From RGIG464 sp045599585 (GTDB lineage Bacteria > Myxococcota_A > Bradymonadia > UBA4248): a stretch of 46,867 nucleotides of DNA. A program made the position numbers and the translations under genes. Positions 8,090-17,136 of this stretch are shown in pieces. The stretch covers positions 1-46,867 of the forward strand of contig JAZRWH010000087.1 in assembly GCA_045599585.1 (NCBI GenBank). Reading direction: 5' to 3'. The notes beneath the pieces were generated by a model. The model saw nothing but the letters and a program-made list of their open reading frames with translations, was not told the DNA's origin and ran no database searches. Positions within the stretch are counted from its first letter, which is position 1. Each line of letters opens with the position of its first letter.

Positions 8090-8890
8090 ATGGCACTTAC
8101 CATTGCTGATTTTGCAAAAATGAAAGCTGAGCACGTCAAGTACACGATGCTCACGACGTACGACGCTACCTTTGCTCATCTCGTTGAAGCCGCTGGCATC
8201 GAAATGATCCTGATTGGCGACAGTCTAGGAAACGTCATGCAAGGACGTGGAACGACGATCGGTGTTTCGGTGGACGATATGATCTACCACTGTCAATGCG
8301 TCATGCGCGGCTGTACGCGTCCATTTGTCGTCTGTGATATGCCTTTTGGCTCGTACCAAGTTAATGACGACGAAGGTATGCGCTCTGCAATTCGTCTCAT
8401 GCGCGAAGGCGGTGCCCATGCCGTCAAGCTCGAAGGCGGTGCTCGCTGTGTTCCGCTCGTTCGCCGTCTCGTCGAAGCGGGCATTCCCGTTGTCGGTCAC
8501 ATCGGCCTCACGCCCCAATCCGTCAACACGATGTCGGGCTACAAAGTCCAAGGCAAAGCCGACGCGCAGGCCGAAGAACTATACCGCGATGCACTTGCCC
8601 TCGAAGAAGCCGGTGCCTTTGCTATCGTACTCGAATGTGTGCCGCGTTCGCTCGCAAAACGCATAACCGACGCACTTACCAAAGCGTCAACGATCGGCAT
8701 CGGCGCTGGCCCCGACTGCGATGCGCAGGTTCTCGTTCTTCAGGATGCCCTCGGTATGAGTACCGGTAAACGCGCTAAGTTCGTTCGCCCCTTTGCAAAT
8801 CTTGGCGAAGTCATCACCAATGCACTTTCCACCTACGTCTCGGAAGTCAAAGCCGGAACCTACCCCAACGACGCTGAAAGCTACCACTAA
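8090..8890 (+). CDS. panB: 3-methyl-2-oxobutanoate hydroxymethyltransferase
   Basis: A protein of 266 aa from ATG 8090. GTGAGG lies 9 bp upstream of that codon; ATG 8084 and GTG 8075 are in-frame alternatives. The enzyme transfers a hydroxymethyl group from methylene-tetrahydrofolate to ketoisovalerate, making ketopantoate for pantothenate and CoA. Signature blocks are present: TTYDATFA, LIGDSLGNVMQG (metal-binding Asp44), CDMPFGSY (Asp83), KLEGG, GHIGLTPQSVN, LECVP and IGIGAG. The partner panC follows after 172 bp that contain a composite repeat. Confidence 0.95.
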   Translation: MALTIADFAKMKAEHVKYTMLTTYDATFAHLVEAAGIEMILIGDSLGNVMQGRGTTIGVSVDDMIYHCQCVMRGCTRPFVVCDMPFGSYQVNDDEGMRSAIRLMREGGAHAVKLEGGARCVPLVRRLVEAGIPVVGHIGLTPQSVNTMSGYKVQGKADAQAEELYRDALALEEAGAFAIVLECVPRSLAKRITDALTKASTIGIGAGPDCDAQVLVLQDALGMSTGKRAKFVRPFANLGEVITNALSTYVSEVKAGTYPNDAESYH

Positions 8891-8962
8891 ACCATCCAAT
8901 CCATCGTCCACCAAAACTGCATTCAGGACTACATCATGCAGGTTTGGTTTGGGTATCATCAC

Positions 8963-9014
8963 GGGGAAAGCCTTCCCCGAAGCGGCTATTTGCAAGCAAA
9001 TACGCCGCAACCCC
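8963..9014. repeat. Composite repeat (GGGG-hairpin plus bulged hairpin), copy R1
   Basis: A GGGGAA-AGCC-TTCCCC hairpin is followed by GCGGC, TATTTGC, AA, GCAAATA, an unpaired C, GCCGC and a terminal CCCC. It sits between panB and panC and is nearly identical to the copy at 12340-12391. Confidence 0.85.
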
Positions 9015-9062
9015 TTCTTGCCGTCGGCGACAAATCATCCCTCAAATTAAGGAAGCAAATCC

Positions 9063-9920
9063 ATGAAATCCATGATCAAAATCATTCGCGATGCCGAAGA
9101 ACTTAAAACGTGGGCTCGCATTCAAAAAAGAGCCGGCAAAACGATCGGCCTCGTCCCGACGATGGGCTATCTCCATGCCGGTCACCGTTCTCTCATCGAA
9201 GCAGCCGTCAAAGCATGCGATGTCGTCGTCGTATCTGACTTCGTCAATCCTACGCAATTCGGCCCGAACGAAGACTACGCGACGTACCCGCGCGATGAAG
9301 CCAAAGATACAGAACTTTGTGCTGACGCCGGTGCTACCGCCCTTTTTATTCCTTCAGTCGAAACGCTCTACCCCAATGGCCAAGATTCATCGTGGGTCGA
9401 AGTAAATCATCTTGGCGACCATTTTTGTGGCGCGCAACGTCCCGGGCACTTCCGTGGCGTCACGACCGTCGTCATGAAGCTGCTCCTCATGTCGCACGCA
9501 GATCGCGCTTTCTTCGGCGAAAAAGATTTCCAACAACTCACCATCATTCGTCGCATGGTTTCAGACTTTGGTGTTGATTGTCAGATCGTCGGCTGCCCGC
9601 TCGTCCGCGAATCGGACGGTCTTGCCCTGAGCTCGCGCAATGTCAACCTCAAAGGCTCCGCACGTCAGGATGCCCTCTGCCTCCACAACGGTTTGCTTGC
9701 TGCCAAAGCAGCCTTTGCAGCTGGTGAACGCGATGCCAAAGCGCTCGTCAAAGCTGCATCAGACGTCATCAACAACGTCGAAGGCACTTCCATCCAATAC
9801 ATTGAAGTTGCCAATCCCAACACGCTCGACATCTTTGCCGACAAAACAGGCGATGAAGTTCAAATGCTCATGGCCGTCCGCGTTGGTGGCGTTCGTCTGA
9901 TTGACAACATGAAACTCTAA
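9063..9920 (+). CDS. panC: Pantothenate synthetase
   Basis: A protein of 285 aa; ATG 9063 with TAAGGA 9 bp upstream. The enzyme joins pantoate and beta-alanine using ATP. Family motifs are present: PTMGYLHAGH (32-41, the HxGH-type ATP site), FVNPTQF, GQRPGHFRGV-like GAQRPGHFRGV, FGEKDFQQL and the KMSKS-like LALSSRN. Together with panB it covers two steps of pantothenate synthesis; panE and panD are not in the window. Confidence 0.95.
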   Translation: MKSMIKIIRDAEELKTWARIQKRAGKTIGLVPTMGYLHAGHRSLIEAAVKACDVVVVSDFVNPTQFGPNEDYATYPRDEAKDTELCADAGATALFIPSVETLYPNGQDSSWVEVNHLGDHFCGAQRPGHFRGVTTVVMKLLLMSHADRAFFGEKDFQQLTIIRRMVSDFGVDCQIVGCPLVRESDGLALSSRNVNLKGSARQDALCLHNGLLAAKAAFAAGERDAKALVKAASDVINNVEGTSIQYIEVANPNTLDIFADKTGDEVQMLMAVRVGGVRLIDNMKL

Positions 9921-9933
9921 TCATGAGCTGAAA

Positions 9934-9996
9934 GGCTTCGCCGCTACAGAGCGATTTGCTTTATCGATTCTGTCAAAAGCTCTGTCTGACGAAGCC
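9934..9996. terminator. Two-tier hairpin after panC
   Basis: GGCTTCG (9934-9940) pairs with CGAAGCC (9990-9996), and inside it ACAGAGC (9946-9952) pairs with GCTCTGT (9979-9985). There is no T-run, so a terminator role is only suggested by its position right after panC. Confidence 0.4.
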
Positions 9997-10154
9997 AGCC
10001 CCTCGCAGCTAGCTACCACAATTACTCGACGTAGCGCAGTTTATTCGATATATTGACGCATCATCTGATTTGTGCGTCATAAAATTGAAACAAACGCACA
10101 CATTCCTCAATTATACGCAATCCGCATCGTGCGGCTTTGGCTGGAGCCTGAAGT

Positions 10155-11234
10155 ATGGCTAAAAATAAAAAGAAAAATCGCCCGCAACAGGCAGCCCCTA
10201 AGAAGCCGGTCGCCCTGCCTTCCCCCGTTTGTGAGCCCGAACTCGCTCAAGCCGAAGAACCTCAAACACCCCACGTTCCACAAGCCCACATTCTCTTCGG
10301 CGCCATCGCTGGTGAACTCTTCGAAAGCATTTACAAGCCTGCCTTTGTGAGTTTCGATCAACGTGTCGATGACAATCCCTTGCGAGCACTCGTCGAAAGC
10401 GTCGCAACAACGATCGCCACGCGCTCCGTCTACGACGGCTGCCGTAAACTCGACGATGTTTTTCAGCGCTACCTTTATTACGTCGAAAGCCTTCAATGCG
10501 AACCTGCAGCTGAAAAACTTCAAACCCAGGCACTTTGTGATTATTGGCGTACCCAAGTATTCATTACGCTGATCCGTGATAGCCGCATTGTATACAAACT
10601 CTTGCTCCCTAACGAGCCGACGACGTTCGTCACCCCCGGTGACGTCCTCCGTAACGATCTATTGCCCGCTCTACGACGAATTTTAACCTGTCGTCTAGGT
10701 GGCCCCGTCGGCGACGCTTCACGCGAAAACGCAACTTGCCCGTCACTCATCGATTTTGCGCGCGGCGTGAGCTTTCCATGGATTGGGTTTTCTCCTGAAC
10801 GCCTCTTCGGTTTGCTCAAAGCCATTCCCGATAGCTGCACAGACGAACCCGTCCTGCACGAATTTGCGATTGCAATGCCCGAACAGGTCGTCATTTTCCG
10901 TGATGCCCTGCAATCAGCCATCAACGAAACGCTCCTCATCGATCTTGTCGCTGCACAACACAGCAAACTTTTTGCAGAGATCATGTCAGCGCACGATGAT
11001 GACACGCGTCTACCGCAAGGTATCATCGAAACGATTTCCAAACGCGTACGCTTCGACAAGACCTATCAGGCTGCCTACGATGACTGCCTGGCCGGCCGAA
11101 CTATCACCAAACCGCTTCACCGCGCATCGCGTTTGAATATCCATGATCTCAACGCTGTCGGCCAGCTCTACCGCGTCCTATCTGACGCAACTGACCGAAA
11201 TCTCGGCGTCTACCTATTCCACTTCTACGCCTAA
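10155..11234 (+). CDS. Hypothetical protein, 359 aa
   Basis: I do not recognise this protein. ATG 10155 has TGGAG 8 bp upstream. The first 15 residues are very basic (MAKNKKKNRPQQ), followed by a Pro-rich linker to about 45. The rest looks like a soluble, largely helical domain, with no signal peptide or membrane helix. It contains scattered Cys and no obvious catalytic motif. It follows panC by 234 bp and ends 12 bp from the convergent dehydrogenase gene. A basic, disordered start suggests nucleic-acid or ribosome contact, but that is a guess. Confidence 0.8.
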   Translation: MAKNKKKNRPQQAAPKKPVALPSPVCEPELAQAEEPQTPHVPQAHILFGAIAGELFESIYKPAFVSFDQRVDDNPLRALVESVATTIATRSVYDGCRKLDDVFQRYLYYVESLQCEPAAEKLQTQALCDYWRTQVFITLIRDSRIVYKLLLPNEPTTFVTPGDVLRNDLLPALRRILTCRLGGPVGDASRENATCPSLIDFARGVSFPWIGFSPERLFGLLKAIPDSCTDEPVLHEFAIAMPEQVVIFRDALQSAINETLLIDLVAAQHSKLFAEIMSAHDDDTRLPQGIIETISKRVRFDKTYQAAYDDCLAGRTITKPLHRASRLNIHDLNAVGQLYRVLSDATDRNLGVYLFHFYA

Positions 11235-11246
11235 CCCAAAACAAGC

Positions 11247-12284
11247 CTAGGCGTTTTCAATCGCAACTTTAATCACCCCGTCTTCGTGGTTTTCGAACAG
11301 CTTATACGCAGCCTCAATGTCAGACAGCGGATAGGTATGCGTAATGAGCGGCGTCGTATCGATCAAGCCACGAGATATTTTGTCGAGCGTTTCGGCGCAA
11401 TGACACCCGTCGACGCCGCCCGTCTTAAAGATGAGATTCTTGCCGTACATCTGTGGAAGCGGCAAAACTTGAGGTGCATCATACAAAGCTACGACAGTGA
11501 CAATCGCATTCGGTCTGGCTGCTTGCCAAGCCAAATCAAACGTGCCTACAGCACCTGCGACCTCCAAAACGACATCGGCTCCCCCACGATCCGTATGGGT
11601 CGCCAACACAGACATCAGCGCATCTGGCGTCGTCACAACGACCTCGGGATAATGCATTTGTACAAAAGCTCGCCGAACCGGATCAATCTCACAAATGATT
11701 GTTTTGCGATGTGGATATAATTCGACGCACGCAAGCGTACAAAGCCCCGTAGGCCCAGCGCCAAGAATCAACACCGTGTCATCCTCTCGAATCTCCGAAA
11801 TGCGCGCTGCCCAGTCCCCCGTTGCCAAAATATCCCCAACGAACAACGCCGCTCTGTCTGTGACATTGTCGGGAATAACGTTGAGCCCTTGATCTGCAAA
11901 GGGTATGCGCACGTATTTCGTTTGCCCGCCATCGATGCGACACCCGAGTGCCCAGCCACCCTGGCTATCCGTGCAGTTATTGACGTAACCGCGCTTGCAA
12001 AAGAAACAATGACCGCAAAATGTTTCCACATTGACGGTGACACGTTGTCCTGTGCGTATCGTTTTGACTTCACTTCCCACTTCCTCAACGATGCCCACCA
12101 TTTCATGCCCCACTGTAATTCCAGGCACAGCGCGCGGTACACTGCCATGTTTGATGTGCAGATCACTCGTGCATATGCTCGACAGCGTTACACGCACAAT
12201 CGCGTCTTTGGGATCCAAAAGACGCGGTTCAGGTTTGTCGATAAGTTTAAACTGATGGTGAGCAATATAGGTATTTGCGAGCAT
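11247..12284 (-). CDS. Zinc-dependent medium-chain alcohol dehydrogenase family protein
   Basis: The start at ATG 12284 is chosen because GGAGGCT lies 6 bp upstream, giving 345 aa; an upstream ATG at 12308 lacks such a site. Catalytic zinc ligands are C38 (SICTSDLH) and H60-E61 (GHE). The structural zinc site is C90, C93, C96 and C104. The nucleotide-binding glycine motif is GAGPTG at 175-180. It should oxidise an alcohol or polyol, or reduce a carbonyl, with NAD(P). The substrate cannot be inferred, although the pattern (CTSDLH, D151 instead of a second Cys) is like secondary-alcohol or formaldehyde-type members. It lies downstream of the DUF5714 gene on the same strand, separated by a composite repeat. 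Confidence 0.9.
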   Translation of the reverse strand: MLANTYIAHHQFKLIDKPEPRLLDPKDAIVRVTLSSICTSDLHIKHGSVPRAVPGITVGHEMVGIVEEVGSEVKTIRTGQRVTVNVETFCGHCFFCKRGYVNNCTDSQGGWALGCRIDGGQTKYVRIPFADQGLNVIPDNVTDRAALFVGDILATGDWAARISEIREDDTVLILGAGPTGLCTLACVELYPHRKTIICEIDPVRRAFVQMHYPEVVVTTPDALMSVLATHTDRGGADVVLEVAGAVGTFDLAWQAARPNAIVTVVALYDAPQVLPLPQMYGKNLIFKTGGVDGCHCAETLDKISRGLIDTTPLITHTYPLSDIEAAYKLFENHEDGVIKVAIENA

Positions 12285-12339
12285 GGGTACAGCCTCCGAT
12301 TTAGGCACGAATCCTCAATATTCACGGCATCGTTGTGTC

Positions 12340-12391
12340 GGGGAAAGCCTTCCCCTGAGCGGCTATTTGCAAGCAAATACGCCGCTACCCC
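12340..12391. repeat. Composite repeat, copy R2
   Basis: GGGGAA-AGCC-TTCCCC, TGA, then GCGGC, TATTTGC, AA, GCAAATA, unpaired C, GCCGC, TA, CCCC. It lies between the dehydrogenase and DUF5714 genes. Confidence 0.85.
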
Positions 12392-12450
12392 TTCTTTGCC
12401 ATAGGCGCCAACATCAAATCAGGCCCCAACCGCAACGATCCCTACAAGTT

Positions 12451-13143
12451 CTACACATTGCATTGAGAAAAGAGACAGCGTTTTCCAATGCACTGATTAT
12501 TTTTAGATGAAAATGCACAAACAATGTCGGACTTTTCCATCTGAACATCAAAGTGTTCAGCGACAAAATCGATTGCAGCTAAAACAGCCAGCCATGAATC
12601 GCGCTTACAGCATCGCGGTCCCCCAATCGCACCGATTCGTTCGAGCGCCTTAGCAGTCATTTGATTGGCCAAGCCCCACGGTTCGATCTTAAGCGGCGTC
12701 GCGCCCGCAATAATCGAAACAAACATCCCCGAGCTGATACCTGCACCACAAGCCCCCCAAAAGCCACAGGCACCACCCGGAACCTTGCGCCCGCGTTGCA
12801 CCATTTCTTCGAGCGCTGAGTCCAATACAATCGCTCCCCCAGCATTTTTGTAAGCCGTCAAAAGGGCAGCCCCTACCAACACGTGATGTTCCGGGCCATG
12901 CATGTGACAAAACGGCTGACGCATCAATTTAAGAATGATTTCGATCGGATTCTTTGAGGTTTCTTGTAAACAGATCCCAACCACACGATCCATACCGCTC
13001 GTATGGCAGGCATCACACACGTAATGTCCGTGAACACAGCGCGTTTTGCTCGAAAAAGATTTGTGACATAGCGAGCATTCCATCGTCACGTCTTTGTCTA
13101 AATACGTTAGTGCGCCTTTACAGATTAAACACTCTTCATTCAT
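12451..13143 (-). CDS. DUF5714 family protein with N-terminal zinc ribbon
   Basis: A protein of 230 aa. It begins with a zinc-ribbon-like segment (C5-x2-C8, C23-x2-C26, then RCVHGHYVCDACH). The remainder matches my memory of DUF5714: MHGPEHHVLVGAALL, a Gly/Cys motif GGACGFWGACGAG, GGPRCCKRDSW, and a Cys-rich end (NNQCIGKRC). The many conserved Cys and His suggest metal binding or cofactor chemistry; family function is not established as far as I know. GGAG-type bases precede ATG 13143. It probably starts a short operon with the dehydrogenase. Confidence 0.8.
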   Translation of the reverse strand: MNEECLICKGALTYLDKDVTMECSLCHKSFSSKTRCVHGHYVCDACHTSGMDRVVGICLQETSKNPIEIILKLMRQPFCHMHGPEHHVLVGAALLTAYKNAGGAIVLDSALEEMVQRGRKVPGGACGFWGACGAGISSGMFVSIIAGATPLKIEPWGLANQMTAKALERIGAIGGPRCCKRDSWLAVLAAIDFVAEHFDVQMEKSDIVCAFSSKNNQCIGKRCLFSQCNV

Positions 13144-13226
13144 TCTTCACTCCGCTCCAAAAAACATAGCACGTACAACGCTGACGTTACACATCATGCG
13201 ACTTCGACGCAATTACAGCCCCACGA

Positions 13227-15398
13227 CTACCAGGAAAACTCAATGATCTGCGGTTTCGTTCCGCACTTGACTTCACGCGTTTGAGTACGTCCATCCGCCA
13301 AGGTGACAGTGAGCGTAGATTTTTGTGAAGGGTCACAAAGCGTAGCGAAGGTGCCGTCAAGGCTACGCGTCTTCCAAACCTCACCATTGAGGCGAGGGGA
13401 ATCGCTGGTATCGACCTCGGCAACGGCAGGCACCCCATCAACCGTCACGTGAATGACGTAACTCGAGCGCGTAGCTTCAAGCAGCGTCTCCCAGGTTCCA
13501 CGATTGCGATGAATGGCATCGCGCTGCTTATCGCCAGTCGGATTGTGCATCGATCCTTCGACAAGATACGCAAAGGTACCCGCATAAAACCTAAACCAGT
13601 CCTGATCGGTACCGTCAACCGAATAGAGATTCTTTAATACGCCGTACGTCTGCCCGTTTGCCTGAACGCCCGCAACAGCCGACATACGTTCGCCAATCTT
13701 CCAAGCGAGGTCGCGCTCGCGCGGTGGATTTTTGAGGTCGTCGATGGAATAAGGGACAAGGATCTTGGTAGAAACAGTATGAAAACTGATCGCCGAAGCG
13801 AACTGCTGTGCAGCTACGTACGACGTCATCGTCTGAATCTCAGACTCACTACCGCCTTTGGGGCCGCGATAGTAATAGCTTGTTGGACGAGAGGACGAAG
13901 CCTTTTCGCCGTATGCCCCAAAGTAGAACGGATAATTGCGGTTTACATCGACACCTGCGCCAACGGCAATGCGGTTGGGATGATAACGATAGTACGAGCT
14001 TTTGGGATTACCGTGCCCCACGTGCGGCGGCCAGGGCGATGCGCCATCAGCCGAACCGAACACGTAGTGCCCATTTTTGCGCCCCAAATGCGTGGAAGCA
14101 TGAAAGAACATGTCAGCGCCATCGGGATTGACAATCGGAATAATGCTAACTTCCATCTGATCGAGCCAAGAAGCATAACGTGCATCTTTGCGTGGATTCT
14201 CACAAAGGCTCTCTATGACATCAAAAGCAAAGTCGGTTGACAGCAGCTCAATGCCGTGGTGCGCCGCATTAAACATGACGCGCGGACGCAGCTTGTCGTC
14301 GGGAACGTTGGTCAACGTCAACGCCTGAATCGGAAGCCCAAGCGCAGAATAACCAATCGTCTCGAGTTTGACGTGCTTGATCGAACGCGAACAGACGGGC
14401 ACATAAGCGTTAAGGTAGGCGCTAATCATGTCAGGATCTTTGGTGCTACGATTCGGATCGATGGGCACTTTGATGTCACAGTGCATCGGAACTTTGCACT
14501 TCATATCCATTACCGCAGTACGCCACGCCTTATCTTCGAAAGAATAGCGCGGCTCAGCGACGCGAAGCGGTGACGGCAAAAGTCCAGTTTGTGGATCGAG
14601 AAGTTGCACGATCGTCTCGGGCGAACAACGGTAAACTGTATGACCTTCGATCAGCTTCGAATCGATGATTTTGCACGATTTGACGAGCGCCGTTGCATCT
14701 TTATCTTTGCTGGGAACAAGTACGTATTCTTTGGGGTGCTGGCGTACGTAGGCGTCAGCATGTGTCCACTGGGGAGGCGTACTTTGATAAGACGCCGCCG
14801 CAAACGACAACGATTTGAGCACACTCGTCTTGTCTTGCTTGCGATGTTGACGATAGCCAATCTCACTGCCGCTGTACGATGCATCAAACGCATCGAATGT
14901 TTGAACCGCTTTGTGCGTCGCAGCATCGCGGATCTCAGCGTGAATCTTAGGCCCATTGAGATTGACGACAATTTCAACGACCTTGGGCATTTTTTTTAGC
15001 TTCACTTCGTGCGTCATGGGCGCAGGATACCCGGCTTCCCAACGATGAAGCACGACGTTAGATTTCGTGATCGACACGCTGTAACCACTGACTTCCGTGA
15101 GTCGCTCTGGAAACGTCGCTCGAAACAAAATCGAAAAGTCGGGACGTTTTCCAGGCTCAAACGTCGCCGTCAACGTGCCATCGTAGGCCGTCTTACTGTT
15201 TTGAGCCCAAAAACTATTGACGTCCGAGCCCTGTTCAACGGCATGCAAGCCATGACTATCGCTCGTCACTTCAAATTTGCCATCGGTACGCCCCTGACTG
15301 AGTCGCGCCGCGTTGAAGGTAGAGCCTTCCTGAGCTAAGACTGGCATCGAAGCCAATCCCATCCAACAAGCAAACCCTAAAGCAAAACCATATTTCAT
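13227..15398 (-). CDS. Secreted M14-family zinc carboxypeptidase
   Basis: The start at 15398 is set by GAGAGGA upstream and by the signal peptide (MKYGFALGF...VLAQ), giving 723 aa; the longer frame to 15506 only runs through repeat hairpins. Residues about 30-200 look like a beta-sandwich of the LamG or 3-keto-disaccharide hydrolase type. The M14 domain has the zinc ligands H381-x-x-E384 (AAHHGIE) and H540 (SFHTVS), substrate Asn-Arg at 486-487 (VDVNRNYP), and catalytic E614 (YLVEGS). About 80 C-terminal residues form a further beta domain. It likely digests peptides outside the cytoplasm. It follows the metallophosphoesterase pair on the same strand after two bulged hairpins. Confidence 0.9.
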   Translation of the reverse strand: MKYGFALGFACWMGLASMPVLAQEGSTFNAARLSQGRTDGKFEVTSDSHGLHAVEQGSDVNSFWAQNSKTAYDGTLTATFEPGKRPDFSILFRATFPERLTEVSGYSVSITKSNVVLHRWEAGYPAPMTHEVKLKKMPKVVEIVVNLNGPKIHAEIRDAATHKAVQTFDAFDASYSGSEIGYRQHRKQDKTSVLKSLSFAAASYQSTPPQWTHADAYVRQHPKEYVLVPSKDKDATALVKSCKIIDSKLIEGHTVYRCSPETIVQLLDPQTGLLPSPLRVAEPRYSFEDKAWRTAVMDMKCKVPMHCDIKVPIDPNRSTKDPDMISAYLNAYVPVCSRSIKHVKLETIGYSALGLPIQALTLTNVPDDKLRPRVMFNAAHHGIELLSTDFAFDVIESLCENPRKDARYASWLDQMEVSIIPIVNPDGADMFFHASTHLGRKNGHYVFGSADGASPWPPHVGHGNPKSSYYRYHPNRIAVGAGVDVNRNYPFYFGAYGEKASSSRPTSYYYRGPKGGSESEIQTMTSYVAAQQFASAISFHTVSTKILVPYSIDDLKNPPRERDLAWKIGERMSAVAGVQANGQTYGVLKNLYSVDGTDQDWFRFYAGTFAYLVEGSMHNPTGDKQRDAIHRNRGTWETLLEATRSSYVIHVTVDGVPAVAEVDTSDSPRLNGEVWKTRSLDGTFATLCDPSQKSTLTVTLADGRTQTREVKCGTKPQIIEFSW

Positions 15399-15432
15399 CG
15401 TTTTCCTCTCCACGCACACCATCAACAACAAA

Positions 15433-15465
15433 GCGCGGCGTATTGGCTTCAGCCAATAGCTGCGC
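15433..15465. repeat. Bulged hairpin element
   Basis: GCGCGGC, unpaired G, TATTGGC, loop TTCA, GCCAATA, GCTGCGC (one wobble). It is the first of a tandem pair just upstream of the carboxypeptidase gene. Confidence 0.85.
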
Positions 15466-15466
15466 A

Positions 15467-15501
15467 GCCTGTGCGTATTGGCCCACGCCAATAGCACAGG
15501 C
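15467..15501. repeat. Bulged hairpin element
   Basis: GCCTGTGC, unpaired G, TATTGGC, loop CCAC, GCCAATA, GCACAGGC, both stems perfect. The outer stem differs completely from its tandem neighbour while the inner stem is the same. Confidence 0.88.
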
Positions 15502-15517
15502 CACACCCACCGCTATA

Positions 15518-15940
15518 TTAACGCCCCTCGCTTAGCGGTTCAAACCAGGCGCCCGTCAAATCATGCAAACGTTCATAAATTTTAGGCATTCGCCCCTCGA
15601 CATCTTCTGCGCGACACGGTTTCAACTCGCTCTCGATGCTCGCCCCGGCATGAATCAAAAAACTTCGACACCGAATGTTACTCTCAAGCGGAATACGGCA
15701 AAAGTTGTCAAAATCTGAACGACGACGGCGCAAACGTTTTTGATGCGCATCGACGTAACGCTCGGCATAGGTGATCTTTTCAGCACACGTTTGCAGTTGC
15801 GCAAGACTCGCGTGGATCTCAAGCATTTCGGTGATGAGCGGTTGCGGCGCATAGTTCTCCTCTTCGCACGCGTTGAACAAGCCCCCACCCCACACACTGA
15901 TCGCCGTCATCACGGCCCATAAGTTCTTAGGACAGCGCAT
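15518..15940 (-). CDS. Small hypothetical exported protein
   Basis: A protein of 140 aa from ATG 15940, whose A is the last base of the TAA of the upstream metallophosphoesterase gene (a TAATG junction), so the two are translationally coupled. A hydrophobic N-terminus ends at Cys (LFNAC), a poor lipobox, so it may be a lipoprotein. The rest is helical and Arg-rich with four further Cys. No family is recognised. Coupling suggests it works with, or is exported alongside, the phosphoesterase. Confidence 0.75.
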   Translation of the reverse strand: MRCPKNLWAVMTAISVWGGGLFNACEEENYAPQPLITEMLEIHASLAQLQTCAEKITYAERYVDAHQKRLRRRRSDFDNFCRIPLESNIRCRSFLIHAGASIESELKPCRAEDVEGRMPKIYERLHDLTGAWFEPLSEGR

Positions 15941-17136
15941 TAGTCTTTCCATTCGGGGATCTTGCCCCAGTCACCCTTGGCTTCTTTGAGCGATTCGATC
16001 AGCGTCAACATCTGACTCTTGGTCATGTGCGGCGAAATAAAGTAGCTGCGGGCAAAGACAGCATCTTCGTAACTGATGTCCACGCGCGGCAAACTGTTGT
16101 CTCCAAACACGATGTACGTCGGCAATAGATTGTGATTAAAACGCTTTTCTTTGCCGTCTTTAATCACAACCGAATCGATATAAGGATCGCTGGTCGGATA
16201 GATATCGATAAACGTGAGTATTTTGGGATCGACGCCGTTGTTTTGTCTAACAGGCCGCGGACCACCGCCAAGCGCACCGGAATGAAGATACGTCACACCG
16301 TCTAACCGTGCAGGAAAGTACGCATGCTGATGTCCCGTCACAACTAACTGCACCCCGTACTTCGCATAAAGTTCTGGCAAACGCTCATCGCGCACAATCT
16401 CTTTGGGCTTGATCGTCGTGATGGGATAAAGCGGTACGTGATGGAAGACAACCGCTCGATATGGCGTCGGATTATTCTTCAGCTGCTCCTCAAGCCACGC
16501 ATATTGTTCGTCATCCAGCGCATCCATCTTCGTCGCATCCAGCCCGATGAACAGCACACCATTTTTTGTGAAGGAATAATATAAAGGATAGTTGGTATCA
16601 TCGACGTACTCAAGTGCCGGCTTGCGCTCGTTCCACTGTTCAATATAGATCTCGCGCTCCTGTTCGAATTCTTTATAAGCCGATGCATCGTGATTGCCTG
16701 CAACCTGAGCCATCGGAATGCCCGCAGCGGCCAACGGATCCGTCACAACAGAATGAAACCCCGCCCACATCTTCAAGTAATTCAGCTTCGCTTTTTGCCC
16801 GGCGACCATGTCTCCAGCGTTGATGACAATGTCGGGGCGATCCTCAATGATCATCTCAATGGCACGCTTAACCTCGTCGTCATATTGATCGCTGCCATAG
16901 TTGCCATTCATATCAGACACGATGGCAAACCTCAAAAGTCGGTTTTCAGGCGAACGCTCTACAGGCTCCTCCAAAGGCGGTTCCTTCTCGATCTCTTCTA
17001 TAAAGTTGGATGCCTCGTATTCAGGCACAGTGACATTCTCTTTCGGGCTATTTTGAACACTCGTACAAGCGCTCACCCCAAAAGCCAGAGCCAAAGCCAA
17101 AAACTTTTTTACGTGCCCCAATATCCTGTCTTTCAT
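15940..17136 (-). CDS. Lipoprotein calcineurin-like metallophosphoesterase
   Basis: The start at 17136 gives 399 aa with a lipoprotein signal (VSAC, Cys24) and a Glu/Pro-rich linker. Metallophosphoesterase motifs are in order: SDMN (D75), GDMV (108-111), GNHD (147-150), FHH (231-233) and GHQH (268-271). The first motif is D-x-N rather than the usual D-x-H; I recall a subfamily with SDLN here, so it is probably active. It should hydrolyse a phosphoester in the periplasm or at the cell surface; the substrate is unknown. The upstream region carries a composite repeat shared with the divergent TPR lipoprotein gene. Confidence 0.88.
   Translation of the reverse strand: MKDRILGHVKKFLALALAFGVSACTSVQNSPKENVTVPEYEASNFIEEIEKEPPLEEPVERSPENRLLRFAIVSDMNGNYGSDQYDDEVKRAIEMIIEDRPDIVINAGDMVAGQKAKLNYLKMWAGFHSVVTDPLAAAGIPMAQVAGNHDASAYKEFEQEREIYIEQWNERKPALEYVDDTNYPLYYSFTKNGVLFIGLDATKMDALDDEQYAWLEEQLKNNPTPYRAVVFHHVPLYPITTIKPKEIVRDERLPELYAKYGVQLVVTGHQHAYFPARLDGVTYLHSGALGGGPRPVRQNNGVDPKILTFIDIYPTSDPYIDSVVIKDGKEKRFNHNLLPTYIVFGDNSLPRVDISYEDAVFARSYFISPHMTKSQMLTLIESLKEAKGDWGKIPEWKD

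Noticed and set aside
15399..15506. N-terminal extension of the M14 carboxypeptidase
   Set aside because: It reads through two bulged hairpins, and a good ribosome-binding site plus signal peptide mark the start at 15398.
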